Assembly: GCF_002005405.1 (NCBI RefSeq) | Contig: NZ_CP019728.1 | Location: 1,550,001 to 1,614,000 of the forward strand | Length of the DNA: 64,000 bases | DNA from: Jeotgalibaca dankookensis | GTDB taxonomy: Bacteria; Bacillota; Bacilli; Lactobacillales; Aerococcaceae | Direction of reading: 5' to 3' | Part shown: piece by piece, positions 53,124-62,573 of the stretch | How positions within the stretch are numbered: position 1 is the stretch's first letter | Layout: each line of letters starts with the position of its first letter | Notes under the pieces: model-generated | Database searches by the model: none | What the model was told of the DNA's origin: nothing | The model's input: only the letters and a program-made list of their open reading frames with translations | Program-made: the position numbers and the translations under genes

Positions 53124-53588
53124 TTATGCGCGGTAACGAAGTGTTAAACCTTTTAGAAAATTACGAACATACCGATCCCCACAAGGCTTATAATTGCGAT
53201 GACCTTCTTTGCGTAATACTGCGCTCAACTCACTTTTTGAAATTTCAACTCCTGCTTCACTTAACAGTTCTAACATGTCTTCACTCGTTAAAGAAAGAGC
53301 AATTTTTACTTTTTTAAGTAGTAAATTGTTTGCATTTTCTTCATTCAGTTCCATTTGCGGTTCAAAGCCATCGCGTACGCCACGCTGTGATGTAATTAAT
53401 CCGTTTAAGAATCGCTCAAGATACTCATGACTTAACTCTAATTCATAGGCATCGTCTTGTTTATTTAACAATTTTTGGATGTCTTTTCTACTTAACGTCA
53501 CCCCACCCATTTTAAAAATTTCTACCATATCAGCATCTTTAATATTTAATGCGTAACGCAAACGTGTTAAACGATCATTATTATTCAT
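53124..53588 (-). CDS. DUF1456 (YehS-like) protein
   Basis: The 154-residue protein has two copies of the ~65-residue DUF1456 repeat: LRYALNIKDADMVEIFKMGG and VKIALSLTSEDMLELLSEAG, each followed by a KxDI/SELS...LxKxxxxxY pattern. The family is of unknown function, possibly nucleic-acid binding. I chose ATG 53588, five bases after AAGGTGGA. It is divergent from the RluA-type gene. Confidence 0.85.
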   Translation of the reverse strand: MNNNDRLTRLRYALNIKDADMVEIFKMGGVTLSRKDIQKLLNKQDDAYELELSHEYLERFLNGLITSQRGVRDGFEPQMELNEENANNLLLKKVKIALSLTSEDMLELLSEAGVEISKSELSAVLRKEGHRNYKPCGDRYVRNFLKGLTLRYRA

Positions 53589-53664
53589 TTCGCTCCACCT
53601 TCCATTTCTCATTAAGATTATAACAAATTTTCTGATATACTAAAGTAAATGTTTAAAGGAAGAA

Positions 53665-54552
53665 GTGATTACCATTCATAAAGGGGTAACAAACCATACA
53701 ATTAAAACCCAGACAACGCTCTTACCATTTCTACTTGAGACGCTATCAGGTCTCAGTCGGAATGCTGTTAAATCTATTTTAACAAGAGGGCAAGTGGCGG
53801 TTAACGGTAAGACAACAACCCAGCATAACCATCCTCTTGAACCAGGTGATATCGTTGGTATTACAAGTAATAAAGTTGCTAAGAAAACCACTGCTTTAAA
53901 AGGCATCCGTATTTTGTACGAAGATGATGCTCTCATTATTATCCATAAAGACTCTGGTATTCTTTCTATGGCTGATCGTAGCCAAACTGAAATGACTGCT
54001 TACAGTCAATTAACCAGTTACGTTAAAGAAGAAAATAAAAAGAATCGTATTTATATTGTTCACCGTCTCGACCGTGATACATCTGGTGTTATGGTTTACG
54101 CTAAAACAGAAGCAATCAAATTAGCTCTTCAAAAAGATTGGCATACCATTGTAAAAGAGCGTACCTATATTGCACTCGTTGAAGGGGTGATAACTGAAGA
54201 TAAAGGAACCATTCGTTCTTGGTTAACTGAAAGTAAAGCCATGAAAGTGCATTCTCATAACTATGATAATGGCGGTAAGCTCGCTGTGACCCATTACCGA
54301 AAAATACGTGCAAATGCACACTATTCTCTTTTAGAAGTTGAACTGGAAACAGGCCGGAAAAATCAAATTCGCGTCCATATGGAAGAAATTTATCACCCTG
54401 TTGCAGGTGATAAAAAATACGGCGCTCAGACAAACCCATTAAAACGTTTAGGGTTACATGCTTCAACGCTTTCATTCGTTCATCCTACTAGTGGTAAAAT
54501 AATCCGCTATAATTCAAAAACACCTAAAGATTTTCTCTATCATTCTAAGTAA
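53665..54552 (+). CDS. RluA-family 23S rRNA/tRNA pseudouridine synthase
   Basis: The 295-residue protein has an N-terminal S4 RNA-binding domain (SRNAVKSILTRGQVAVNG), then the catalytic domain with HRLDRDTSGVMVYAKT (Asp nucleophile), TGRKNQIRVHM and GLHASTLSFVHP. It starts at GTG 53665 with AAAGGA upstream. It isomerises uridine in structured RNA; which site cannot be told from the sequence. Confidence 0.9.
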   Translation: MITIHKGVTNHTIKTQTTLLPFLLETLSGLSRNAVKSILTRGQVAVNGKTTTQHNHPLEPGDIVGITSNKVAKKTTALKGIRILYEDDALIIIHKDSGILSMADRSQTEMTAYSQLTSYVKEENKKNRIYIVHRLDRDTSGVMVYAKTEAIKLALQKDWHTIVKERTYIALVEGVITEDKGTIRSWLTESKAMKVHSHNYDNGGKLAVTHYRKIRANAHYSLLEVELETGRKNQIRVHMEEIYHPVAGDKKYGAQTNPLKRLGLHASTLSFVHPTSGKIIRYNSKTPKDFLYHSK

Positions 54553-54558
54553 TACCCA

Positions 54559-54598
54559 TAAAAAAGCCTCTTCAAATAAAATTTGAAGAGGCTTTTTC
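54559..54598. terminator. Bidirectional terminator between the RluA-type gene and allD
   Basis: AAAAAGCCTCTTCAAAT (54561-54577) and ATTTGAAGAGGCTTTTT (54581-54597) form a 17-bp stem; the terminal A/T pairs supply T-runs in both directions. Confidence 0.85.
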
Positions 54599-54599
54599 G

Positions 54600-55652
54600 T
54601 TAGTTGGCAAATGCTCCTAAACCTTCATAATTATCGCTATGAATCACATCTGAACGTAAGTAGTTGATGATGGATTCAGGAATCTCCACACCTTCTGATT
54701 TATTTTTTTCATACCGTTGGTTTGATCCTTGACCGGGGTAACGGACACTTGTAAACCCTTCTGCAGGTTTCACAGCATTCAGTTCATTCATTGTTTGAGT
54801 AATATTCTCTTTAAAGGTTTCTGGATTACCAAATCTGGCCGGATCAATTATAATATATAATTGTCCTAAATTACGACCTGCATGGAGGTCATGGTACATT
54901 GAAGAAACATGTTTGCCAAAAGGTAAATTCATAAGTACCCCTGATAAAATATCTACCATCATCATTAAACCATACCCTTTAGGGCCCGCAATGGGAACAA
55001 GACCATTAACTGCATTTGGATCAGTTGTCGGATTCCCATTTTTATCAACTGCCCAGTCAGAAGGAATTTTATTACCCTTAGAACGTGCATCCAATATTTT
55101 ACCCCAAGCTTGAACGGTTGTTGCCATATCGAAAACTAGTGGTGTTTTTGAAGAACTTGGTGCACTAAAGCCAATCGGATTCGTCCCGTAATAAGGTTCT
55201 GCTCCTCCAAATGGAACTGCCATTGGATCTGACTGCGTCATAGCAACTCCCACTAGTCCTTCTTCGGCAATTTTTCTTAAATAGTAAGATAGCGTTCCAG
55301 TATGACCACATTTCGAAACCCCTACTACTGCAACACCAGATTCCTTAGCCATTTCTATAGCAGGTTCCAAAGCTAAATTAGCAATGTATTGTCCTTGGGC
55401 ATTATCCCCGTGGAACACTCCTGAACTTTCACCTGTCTTTTCAAAATGTATCGTCGGTTCACGAGTAATACCCCCTTTGTTAATCCGTTCTGCGTAGTAT
55501 TCAACTCGAACCGCGCCATGTGAATGCACCCCGCTTAAATCTGCATAAACGAGATGATTAGCCGTTTCTTTGGCTTGCACAGTTGGTAGTCCTGCCGCTT
55601 CTAATTTTCCTTGAATAAGTTCATGCAACGTTTCACTTGTCACTTTAATCAT
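54600..55652 (-). CDS. allD: Ureidoglycolate dehydrogenase (NAD+)
   Basis: The 350-residue protein of the malate/L-lactate dehydrogenase (Ldh/YiaK) superfamily follows the E. coli AllD sequence, as I recall it, over its whole length: YADLSGVHSHGAVRVEYYAERI, VPFGGAEPYYGTNP, FDMATTVQAWGKILDARS, AGPKGYGLMMMVD, LPFGKHVSSMYHDLHAGRNLGQL. AllD oxidises ureidoglycolate to oxalurate in allantoin breakdown. No other allantoin gene is in the window, so the in vivo substrate could be a related 2-hydroxyacid. AAAGGAGAG precedes the ATG. Confidence 0.85.
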   Translation of the reverse strand: MIKVTSETLHELIQGKLEAAGLPTVQAKETANHLVYADLSGVHSHGAVRVEYYAERINKGGITREPTIHFEKTGESSGVFHGDNAQGQYIANLALEPAIEMAKESGVAVVGVSKCGHTGTLSYYLRKIAEEGLVGVAMTQSDPMAVPFGGAEPYYGTNPIGFSAPSSSKTPLVFDMATTVQAWGKILDARSKGNKIPSDWAVDKNGNPTTDPNAVNGLVPIAGPKGYGLMMMVDILSGVLMNLPFGKHVSSMYHDLHAGRNLGQLYIIIDPARFGNPETFKENITQTMNELNAVKPAEGFTSVRYPGQGSNQRYEKNKSEGVEIPESIINYLRSDVIHSDNYEGLGAFAN

Positions 55653-55840
55653 TTTTTATCTCTCCTTTTTCTTTTAAGGGTCTTCTAAAAATGAAAGCAC
55701 TTCCACAATAAGTGTCTTTATTATCGTATTAATAAAGCTTAATGAACAAACTGAAAGTTTTTTACATAAATATCCCATTAACCAGTACAATAGATAGACT
55801 AGTTAAAATAATAGGCAATTAAAGGAATATGAGGGATAAA

Positions 55841-56572
55841 ATGAAAAATATTAAAATGATAATTGAATACGATGGTAGACGCTACTTAGGCTGGCAAAGG
55901 TTAGGTGACTCGGATAAAACGATTCAAGGTAAAATAGAAAATATATTGTCAGAAATGACTGATACAAAAATCGAGATTGTTGGCTCGGGCCGAACTGATG
56001 CCGGCGCTCATGCGAATGGACAAGTAGCCAACTTCAAAACGAACTCTGAAATGGACTTGTTAACTATGCGCAATCACCTCAACCGTTACCTTCCGCAAGA
56101 TATTGTTATTAAAGAATTGGTGGAAGTTCCTGAGCGTTTCCATTCGCGCTATCATGTTAGTGGAAAAAAATACAGCTACTATGTTTGGAATGAACTAGTC
56201 CCTTCAGCATTTGAGCGACATTATAGTTACCATTACCCTGAAAAACTGAATCATGAGAAAATGCAAGAGGCTTGCAAAAAACTGGTAGGCAGACATGATT
56301 TTTTAGGTTTTTCTTCTCTTAAAAAATCAACCATTCGAACCATTGATGAAATTTCTATCCGTCAAGAAGGAGCGCTGCTTCATTTTACCTTTATCGGTGA
56401 AGGCTTTTTACATCATATGATTCGTACCATGATGGGAACTCTTTTAGAGATTGGTTCTGGATATAGGGAATTAGATTCAATTGATATGATTTTTGATAGT
56501 AAAATTAGGAGTATGGCTGGAGAGACTGTACCTGCTCAAGGTCTTTTCCTCGATGAAGTGTACTACAAGTAA
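55841..56572 (+). CDS. truA: tRNA pseudouridine(38-40) synthase
   Basis: This 243-residue TruA starts IKMIIEYDGRRYLGWQR, with the catalytic Asp in GSGRTDAGAHA, and FHSRYHVSGKKYSYYVWN and FLHHMIRTMMGTLLEIGSG. It forms pseudouridine in the tRNA anticodon arm. I chose ATG 55841 (GAGGG five bases upstream); ATG 55829 is in frame and also possible. It is not next to ribosomal protein or ECF transporter genes, where Firmicutes often carry truA, so it may be a second copy. Confidence 0.9.
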   Translation: MKNIKMIIEYDGRRYLGWQRLGDSDKTIQGKIENILSEMTDTKIEIVGSGRTDAGAHANGQVANFKTNSEMDLLTMRNHLNRYLPQDIVIKELVEVPERFHSRYHVSGKKYSYYVWNELVPSAFERHYSYHYPEKLNHEKMQEACKKLVGRHDFLGFSSLKKSTIRTIDEISIRQEGALLHFTFIGEGFLHHMIRTMMGTLLEIGSGYRELDSIDMIFDSKIRSMAGETVPAQGLFLDEVYYK

Positions 56573-56578
56573 AACAAT

Positions 56579-56616
56579 AAAAAAGACAACCCTAATAAAA
56601 TAGGATTGTCTTTTTT
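56579..56616. terminator. Terminator between truA and oadB
   Basis: AAAAAAGACAACCCTA and TAGGATTGTCTTTTTT form a stem with one mismatch within 56579-56616. It serves the convergent truA and oad transcripts. Confidence 0.75.
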
Positions 56617-56622
56617 GCTTGA

Positions 56623-57753
56623 TTACCCAAAGTATTGTAATAAAATTCCTGCTGCTACTGCTGATCCAATCACGCCTGCTACATTCGGCCCCATTGCATG
56701 CATCAGTAAAAAGTTGGTTGGGTTTGCCTTTTGTCCTTCTTTTTGTGCTACACGTGCTGCCATTGGAACTGCTGATACACCTGCTGCCCCTATTAAGGGG
56801 TTTACTTTTCCATTTGTCAGGTGATACATCAGACGTCCCATTAATACACCCGCTGCCGTTCCAGTAGCAAAAGCAACTAACCCTATAAAAATAACAATTA
56901 AAGTTTCTTTAGATAGTAAAATATCCGCTTCAGCTTTGGCACCTACGGTTATACCCAAGAAAATGGTAATGATGTACATTAAGGAATTTTCTAACATCTC
57001 GGTTAATTTCGGCACAACTTTACTCTCACGTACTAAGTTTCCTAACATTAACATTCCAATTAACGGTGCGGCGGTTGGCAACAATAAGATAACTGCTAGT
57101 GTCACAATAATTGGAAAAAGAATTTTTTCCTTTTGACTAACCGGTCTTAACTGTTCCATCTTCACTTCACGCATTTCTTTAGTTGTTAGAGCGCGCATAA
57201 TGGGTGGTTGGATAATTGGCACTAAAGCCATATAAGAATAAGCAGCTAAAGCAATCACCGATAATAGTTCTGGTGCAAGCTGTGTTGCGGTGTAAATAGC
57301 GGTTGGCCCATCTGCCCCACCAATAATTGCAATCGCAGCAGAAACGGGACCAGTCATTCCTAACAAAATGGCCCCAAAAAAAGCGACAAAGATGCCTGCT
57401 TGTGCCGCGCCTCCTAGTAGAAGTGTCTTAGGATTAGCTATTAAAGGACCGAAATCTGTTGTCGCTCCTAAACACAAGAAAATTAACGGCGGATAAATCC
57501 CTAAGTTTGTTCCTTGGTATAAATAATATAAAAGGCCACCTGGATTTTCTCCAATTGGTGCAGTCATTAAACCTCCCAATGGTAAATTGACAAGTAGCAT
57601 CCCGAATGCAATGGGAAGCAATAAGTAAGGCTCATATTTTTTTGCAATCGCTAAATATAAAAATACGAGCGCTATACCAATCGCAATAACTTCTTTAAAT
57701 GTTAAACTTAACAGTCCTGATGTTTGCATCGTATCAGTTAAGACTTGTATCAC
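56623..57753 (-). CDS. oadB: Na+-pumping oxaloacetate decarboxylase, beta subunit
   Basis: The 376-residue polytopic membrane protein has around nine to ten hydrophobic segments and hallmark motifs such as PPLIFLCLGATTDFGPLIANP, GGADGPTAIYTAT and GAAGVSAVPMAARVAQKEGQKANP. It decarboxylates carboxybiotin and uses the energy to export Na+. The start is GTG 57753, eight bases after GGAG. It is the last gene of the oadA-oadG-biotin protein-oadB operon. Confidence 0.93.
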   Translation of the reverse strand: MIQVLTDTMQTSGLLSLTFKEVIAIGIALVFLYLAIAKKYEPYLLLPIAFGMLLVNLPLGGLMTAPIGENPGGLLYYLYQGTNLGIYPPLIFLCLGATTDFGPLIANPKTLLLGGAAQAGIFVAFFGAILLGMTGPVSAAIAIIGGADGPTAIYTATQLAPELLSVIALAAYSYMALVPIIQPPIMRALTTKEMREVKMEQLRPVSQKEKILFPIIVTLAVILLLPTAAPLIGMLMLGNLVRESKVVPKLTEMLENSLMYIITIFLGITVGAKAEADILLSKETLIVIFIGLVAFATGTAAGVLMGRLMYHLTNGKVNPLIGAAGVSAVPMAARVAQKEGQKANPTNFLLMHAMGPNVAGVIGSAVAAGILLQYFG

Positions 57754-57789
57754 GACTATCTCTCCTCTCTATCATTCCTCGAAAGATAA

Positions 57790-58143
57790 CTATAAACGAA
57801 GCAAGACATCACCAGAGTCAACAGACTGGCCCTCAGATACGAGCACTTCACGAACGGTGCCATCTTCAGGAGCTACGACTTCATTCTCCATTTTCATTGC
57901 TTCTAACACACAAAGTGTATCGCCAGCGTTTACTTGCTGTCCCACCGTTACCTTCACCGAGACAATTTTACCGGGCATTGGTGAATTGACAGCTATTCCA
58001 CTACCACTGGTTGATGCAGAAGCTGGGGAAGAAGACGATGGTGTAGCGCTTTGAGAGAGATTATCAAAAGAAGCCTCATCTACTTCTTTTATTTTTACTG
58101 CGTAAACTTTTCCATTTACTTCAACTTCATAAGTTTTCATCAT
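57790..58143 (-). CDS. Biotin carrier subunit of oxaloacetate decarboxylase
   Basis: The 117-residue protein has an N-terminal part, an Ala/Ser/Pro linker (about 35-48) and a C-terminal biotinyl domain with [11 protein letters not shown], where the Lys between the two Met residues carries biotin. It shuttles carboxybiotin between the carboxyltransferase and the beta subunit. In many bacteria this domain is fused to OadA; here it is separate. GGAG precedes the tandem ATGs. Confidence 0.9.
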   Translation of the reverse strand: MMKTYEVEVNGKVYAVKIKEVDEASFDNLSQSATPSSSSPASASTSGSGIAVNSPMPGKIVSVKVTVGQQVNAGDTLCVLEAMKMENEVVAPEDGTVREVLVSEGQSVDSGDVLLRL

Positions 58144-58153
58144 AACTACTCCT

Positions 58154-58468
58154 TTACTTAATTAGTGTTACTGACTCTACTTGATAATGTTTATCTTGTT
58201 CATCTTCACTCGCCATTATGAGAGCGGTTAATATTGCAACCATTTCTGTTTCTTTATCAACTTGGTGATCCGTTACTGGTAACTCTCTTCCTTGATCAAC
58301 AAGTTTTTGATTTTTAGTTTTTTCCTGAGCTTCTTGAGCAGCAATATCTGCTTTAAAGAAATACTTAAACGATTCTAATATAAGCATTAATAAAATGAGG
58401 ACAGCAAAAACAACAACTAAGGATACAACGGTTATTTCAAGTGCTTTTCCCATTGTTAATTCTTCCAA
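58154..58468 (-). CDS. oadG: Oxaloacetate decarboxylase gamma chain
   Basis: The ~104-residue protein has one N-terminal membrane segment ([24 protein letters not shown]) and a polar cytoplasmic tail, typical of the gamma subunit that assembles alpha and beta at the membrane. The start is uncertain: TTG 58468 has GGTGA five bases upstream; GTG 58477 and ATG 58453 are alternatives. It lies between oadA and the biotin gene with short gaps. Confidence 0.82.
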   Translation of the reverse strand: MEELTMGKALEITVVSLVVVFAVLILLMLILESFKYFFKADIAAQEAQEKTKNQKLVDQGRELPVTDHQVDKETEMVAILTALIMASEDEQDKHYQVESVTLIK

Positions 58469-58486
58469 ACTAATCACCCCTACTCT

Positions 58487-59884
58487 TTAATATTTTGCGC
58501 GAATTCGAATGGGTTCATCTTTTTTTACCTGTGGGTGTCGGCGCTTCTCTAAAAATGTCTTAGCGTTTTGTGGAAATAATGCGTACATTAAGACATCTTC
58601 ATCACTTTCAGCTAAGTTACCAATTTTTTCTTTCTCACTTTCAAAACCAGGTTCGATTAAATCGGCAGGACGAACCCTCACTATGTCTTCATCTTCTCCA
58701 ATAATCAGCTTTTGTATGTCAGGATCGATAGGTGCCGGCGAGCAACCATATCTTCCCTTTACATAATCCTTAATCTCATTGGGAACCATTTTGTAGCGTT
58801 CACCTGTCAAAACGTTAAAAACTGCCTGTGTTCCGACCATTTGACTCAGAGGGGTTACTAATGGTGGATAACCAAGCTCTTTACGAACACGTGGCACCTC
58901 TGCAAGTACCTCCTCGTAGCGATCGTAGGCACCCGCTTCCATCATTTGGGAAGAAAGGTTAGAGAGCATCCCACCTGGGACCTGATACATGAGTGCTTTT
59001 GGATCCGTTGTTAAGAGACGCGGGTTGATGGTTTTATTATCTAAATATTTCTGACGAATGGGTTTGAAATAATCCGCAATAGATTCCAATTTTGCTTTAT
59101 CCAAATTGGTATCATAGCCCATCTCTTGGAAAACTTCGTTTAAAGATTCCGTTGCCGGTTGACTCGTTCCGCCAGACAAAGGCGACATTGCCGTATCGAT
59201 AATGTTGGCCCCTGCTTCAACAGATACCAAGTAGGTCATCTCTGAAGTGCCACTTGTTGCATGCGTATGCATTTCGAGTGGCAAATCACCAATAACCCCT
59301 TTTATAGCCGGAACAAGTTCACGGGCAACTTTGGGAGTTAGAATACCAGCCATATCTTTAATACAAATTGAATCCGCTCCCATTTCAACAAGCTCTTTAG
59401 TCAACTGAGTATAATAAGCAACCGTATGGACAGGACTTGTTGTGTAGCAAATAGCCATTTGTGCATGGCCACCGTATTTTTTAACTGCTTCGATGCTTTT
59501 TTCTAGATTTCGTGTATCATTTAAAGCATCAAAGATACGAAAAATATCAATACCGTTTACAATTGCCTTCTCGATAAATTTATCTACAATATCGTCAGCG
59601 TAATGGCGATATCCCAGAATGTTTTGCCCTCGTAATAGCATCATAAGTGGTGTGTTGGGTGTATGATCACGGATGATACGTAAGCGCTCCCAAGGATCTT
59701 CGCTCAAAAAACGAATAGCGGAGTCAAAAGTCGCTCCTCCCCAACACTCTAAAGCATAGTAGCCCACTTCATCTAATTCCTTTAATATAGGTAACATTTC
59801 TTCTGTAGTCATACGTGTTGCCATCAAGCTCTGATGCGCATCTCGTAAAACAGTCTCGGTAAATCTGACCTTTAAAGGGCCCAT
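58487..59884 (-). CDS. oadA: Oxaloacetate decarboxylase alpha subunit (carboxyltransferase)
   Basis: The 465-residue biotin-dependent carboxyltransferase opens with VRFTETVLRDAHQSLMATRM; ICIKDMAGILTP has the carboxylated/catalytic Lys and LEMHTHATSG the metal-binding His pair. At 465 residues it stops after the conserved C-terminal domain and lacks the fused biotin domain of longer OadA proteins; the carrier is encoded separately downstream. It transfers CO2 from oxaloacetate to biotin, giving pyruvate. GGAGG precedes the ATG. Confidence 0.93.
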   Translation of the reverse strand: MGPLKVRFTETVLRDAHQSLMATRMTTEEMLPILKELDEVGYYALECWGGATFDSAIRFLSEDPWERLRIIRDHTPNTPLMMLLRGQNILGYRHYADDIVDKFIEKAIVNGIDIFRIFDALNDTRNLEKSIEAVKKYGGHAQMAICYTTSPVHTVAYYTQLTKELVEMGADSICIKDMAGILTPKVARELVPAIKGVIGDLPLEMHTHATSGTSEMTYLVSVEAGANIIDTAMSPLSGGTSQPATESLNEVFQEMGYDTNLDKAKLESIADYFKPIRQKYLDNKTINPRLLTTDPKALMYQVPGGMLSNLSSQMMEAGAYDRYEEVLAEVPRVRKELGYPPLVTPLSQMVGTQAVFNVLTGERYKMVPNEIKDYVKGRYGCSPAPIDPDIQKLIIGEDEDIVRVRPADLIEPGFESEKEKIGNLAESDEDVLMYALFPQNAKTFLEKRRHPQVKKDEPIRIRAKY

Positions 59885-60095
59885 TGTTTATTCCTCCTAT
59901 TTCTTTTTATTTATGTGAAAAAGTTACATGATTATCTGTTGCTTTCAAATTATCACTCTGGTATTTATAAGTCAATTTTATAGTAGTATTTTAGACACTT
60001 TTTATGATTGCTACAACATGAACCATCCGCTGCTTGATTTATCTCACATAAACAGTATAGTTAACATAAAATGTTCAGGTAAAGGAAGTGTCTGT

Positions 60096-60806
60096 GTGCG
60101 TATCAATAAATATATTAGTGAAGCAGGAAAGTCTTCACGACGCGGAGCTGACAAGCTAATTCAAGAAGGCCGTGTCATGCTCAATGGAAAAAAAGCAACC
60201 ATTGGTGGTAGCCAAGTAGAGCCGGGTGATGACGTACGTGTCGATGGTAACCAAATCTATGTTGCCCGTAACAACGTCTATATCGCACTAAACAAGCCCG
60301 TTGGTATTACGAGCACTACTGAAAAAGGTGTAAAAGGAAATATCGTTGACCTAGTCAACCACCCCATTCGTGTTTTTCATATTGGTCGTTTAGACAAGGA
60401 GTCTGAAGGATTGATTTTATTGACCAATGACGGCGATATCGTAAATGAAATTCTAGATCCAAAAAATCAACATGAAAAAGAATACATCGTTTCTGTAGAC
60501 CGCCCGATTACACCAGAGTTTCTAACAGCTATGTCTGAAGGGGTTGATATCCTAGGTACAACAACACTCCCTAGTCAAGTCGAACAGTTGTCAAAATATG
60601 AATTTAAAATTATCTTAACTCAAGGACTCAATAGACAAATTCGTCGTATGTGTGAAGCCTTGGGATACAATGTCTACCGATTGCAGAGAATTCGTGTCAT
60701 GAATATTCACCTAGCAAACCTGCCTGTAGGACAATGGCGTTATTTATCAAAAAAAGAAAAAGAACGTTTGTTTAAAGATTTAAATTACCAACCCAAGGAA
60801 TGGTAA
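60096..60806 (+). CDS. rluF: 23S rRNA pseudouridine synthase, RluF type
   Basis: The ~236-residue RsuA-family enzyme has an N-terminal S4 domain (RINKYISEAGKSSRRGADKL), the catalytic region HIGRLDKESEGLILLTNDG with the Asp nucleophile, and LTQGLNRQIRRMCEALG. It best resembles RluF, which modifies U2604 of 23S rRNA. The start is GTG 60096 with AAAGGAAG upstream; the open frame extends to 59928, but that part is not conserved. Confidence 0.88.
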   Translation: MRINKYISEAGKSSRRGADKLIQEGRVMLNGKKATIGGSQVEPGDDVRVDGNQIYVARNNVYIALNKPVGITSTTEKGVKGNIVDLVNHPIRVFHIGRLDKESEGLILLTNDGDIVNEILDPKNQHEKEYIVSVDRPITPEFLTAMSEGVDILGTTTLPSQVEQLSKYEFKIILTQGLNRQIRRMCEALGYNVYRLQRIRVMNIHLANLPVGQWRYLSKKEKERLFKDLNYQPKEW

Positions 60807-60820
60807 AGTTCACTTCTTTC

Positions 60821-62308
60821 CTAATTATTTCTATGGTTAGCTTTAATCTCATGAATTTGTTGGATGGGAATGGATAACTTTTGATAGAGCTCATAACTTT
60901 TTTGATATGCTTTTACGTTTTCTTCAATTGGAATCACCTCTATTACTCGCATTTTTTTTAATTCTTCTAAGTAGTCCATTTGGTCAATTGAAACAGCCCC
61001 AAGGCAAGAACTTTCAAATTGCGGCGTGATAGTAAGCGTTTTATTAAAAATATCCGCTGCCATTTGTTTCCAAAAAGCAGAACGTAAAAAACCACCGTTG
61101 ACTTTTAGTTTTTTCGCCGGTCCTGCGTTTGTTTCAAGTATATTTAAAACTTCAACTAAATTATATAAAACACCTTCCATAACTGCTCGAATGAGGTGAC
61201 CTGTTGTGTGGTTGGCACTCAGGCCGATAAAATGCGCTTGAACAGAAGCATCCCATAAGGGAGAACGTTCTCCGTTTAAATAAGGGAAAAACAAGAGACC
61301 ATCTGCACCGGGTTGAATTGTTTCCATCAAATTGTTAATTTCATCGTAGTTCATCACTTCAGTCTTTGATAAAATACTTGCAAACCATTCAAAGGCATTC
61401 CCACCATTATTGACAGCACCACCTATAACCCATTTGTCTTTAGCTAAATAGTAACAAAATGTCCTTCCTTCAGGATCTAGAACGATGTGATCACTCACCA
61501 TTCTCACCGCTCCACTTGTTCCAATCGTCATTGCTACTTCATTATTAGCAATAGCATTGAGCCCCAAATTAGCCAGACACCCATCGCTTGCACCAATTAT
61601 AATCTGCGTTTCTAACGATAAGCCAATTTCTTTATACGCTACTGGATTTATTCTTTTAAACACGTAATTTGTATCCACTGGGTCTGATAAAACTTCTTGT
61701 TCAATACCTAAAAAAGAGATAATATCTGGATCCCAATCAAGAGACTGTAAATTGAATAACCCTGTGGCTGACGCAATCGAATAATCTACTTTCAATTCAC
61801 CGGTTAGAAAATAGGTTATATATTCCTTTATTCCGATAATTCGATTTCCTCCTACTAACAATTCCGGAGAGTCTGCTTGTAACCATAATAATTTACTAAA
61901 TGGTGACATAGGATGGATGGGTGTTCCGGTTTTCTTATAGACCCAATCCAAATCTTGAACTGCTTTTGCCTTTTCTAACTGAAAACTAGATTGGTTATCT
62001 GCCCATGTATAAAGGGGCGTTAAGGGTTCGCCTTCTGTAGAGACAATCATCAAGCTGTGCATGGCGCTAGAAAAGGATAAGGTGGTTATTTTTTTTGATT
62101 GCGGATAAGTTTGTTCAATCAATCGCTTTATAACGGATTGAACTGCTGCAAGAATGAGATCTGGATTTTGTTCAGCCATACCCATTTTTTCCCGAATTGT
62201 AAGGTATTCTTTTGAAGCTGCATCCACTACTTCGAAATGCTCGTCATAAAGAATAGCTTTCGTACTAGTTGTTCCAATATCGATTCCGATTTTAAACTTT
62301 TGAGTCAT
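60821..62308 (-). CDS. gntK: Gluconokinase, FGGY family
   Basis: The 495-residue sugar kinase has the N-terminal phosphate loop GIDIGTTSTKAILYD, MAEQNPDLIL, TIGTSGAVRMVSD and LKVNGGFLRSAFWKQMAADIF. Length and motifs fit the GntK/FGGY gluconokinases of Firmicutes, which form 6-phosphogluconate. AGAGGTGTGATG precedes the start. A gluconate permease or 6-phosphogluconate dehydrogenase is not in view. It has a strong promoter, a cre-like site and a long leader. Confidence 0.88.
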   Translation of the reverse strand: MTQKFKIGIDIGTTSTKAILYDEHFEVVDAASKEYLTIREKMGMAEQNPDLILAAVQSVIKRLIEQTYPQSKKITTLSFSSAMHSLMIVSTEGEPLTPLYTWADNQSSFQLEKAKAVQDLDWVYKKTGTPIHPMSPFSKLLWLQADSPELLVGGNRIIGIKEYITYFLTGELKVDYSIASATGLFNLQSLDWDPDIISFLGIEQEVLSDPVDTNYVFKRINPVAYKEIGLSLETQIIIGASDGCLANLGLNAIANNEVAMTIGTSGAVRMVSDHIVLDPEGRTFCYYLAKDKWVIGGAVNNGGNAFEWFASILSKTEVMNYDEINNLMETIQPGADGLLFFPYLNGERSPLWDASVQAHFIGLSANHTTGHLIRAVMEGVLYNLVEVLNILETNAGPAKKLKVNGGFLRSAFWKQMAADIFNKTLTITPQFESSCLGAVSIDQMDYLEELKKMRVIEVIPIEENVKAYQKSYELYQKLSIPIQQIHEIKANHRNN

Positions 62309-62535
62309 ACATCACACCTCTTTATAACTATTGTTCACTCAAACAAAGAGAGGACCGGAACTTCTTCCGATCCAGTGTTTTAACAACTTTACACGGCTTT
62401 ATTTAATTGAATCTTTTATCTAATACTTGAGGTATTCTAATCCCACAGCCTCATAAGATAGCGCTTTCATTTTTAAATAAGCTTAGTCACTTCACTACTT
62501 GTAAAGAGTTGTACTATTTCTTACTGCTTACTATC
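62309..62535 (-). promoter_or_regulatory. Long leader of gntK with a stable hairpin
   Basis: About 220 nt separate the likely transcription start from the gntK start. GGACCGGAA (62352-62360) and TTCCGATCC (62365-62373) form a 9-bp stem with one wobble, followed on the minus strand by TCTCTTTG, so attenuation is possible. No known riboswitch family is recognised. Confidence 0.4.
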
Positions 62536-62564
62536 AGTATAATTAGCCCGTCACTTAATGTCAA
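62536..62564 (-). promoter_or_regulatory. Promoter of gntK
   Basis: TTGACA (complement of 62559-62564), a 17-bp spacer and TATACT (complement of 62536-62541) form a near-consensus promoter. Confidence 0.8.
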
Positions 62565-62573
62565 CGTCTGCTG

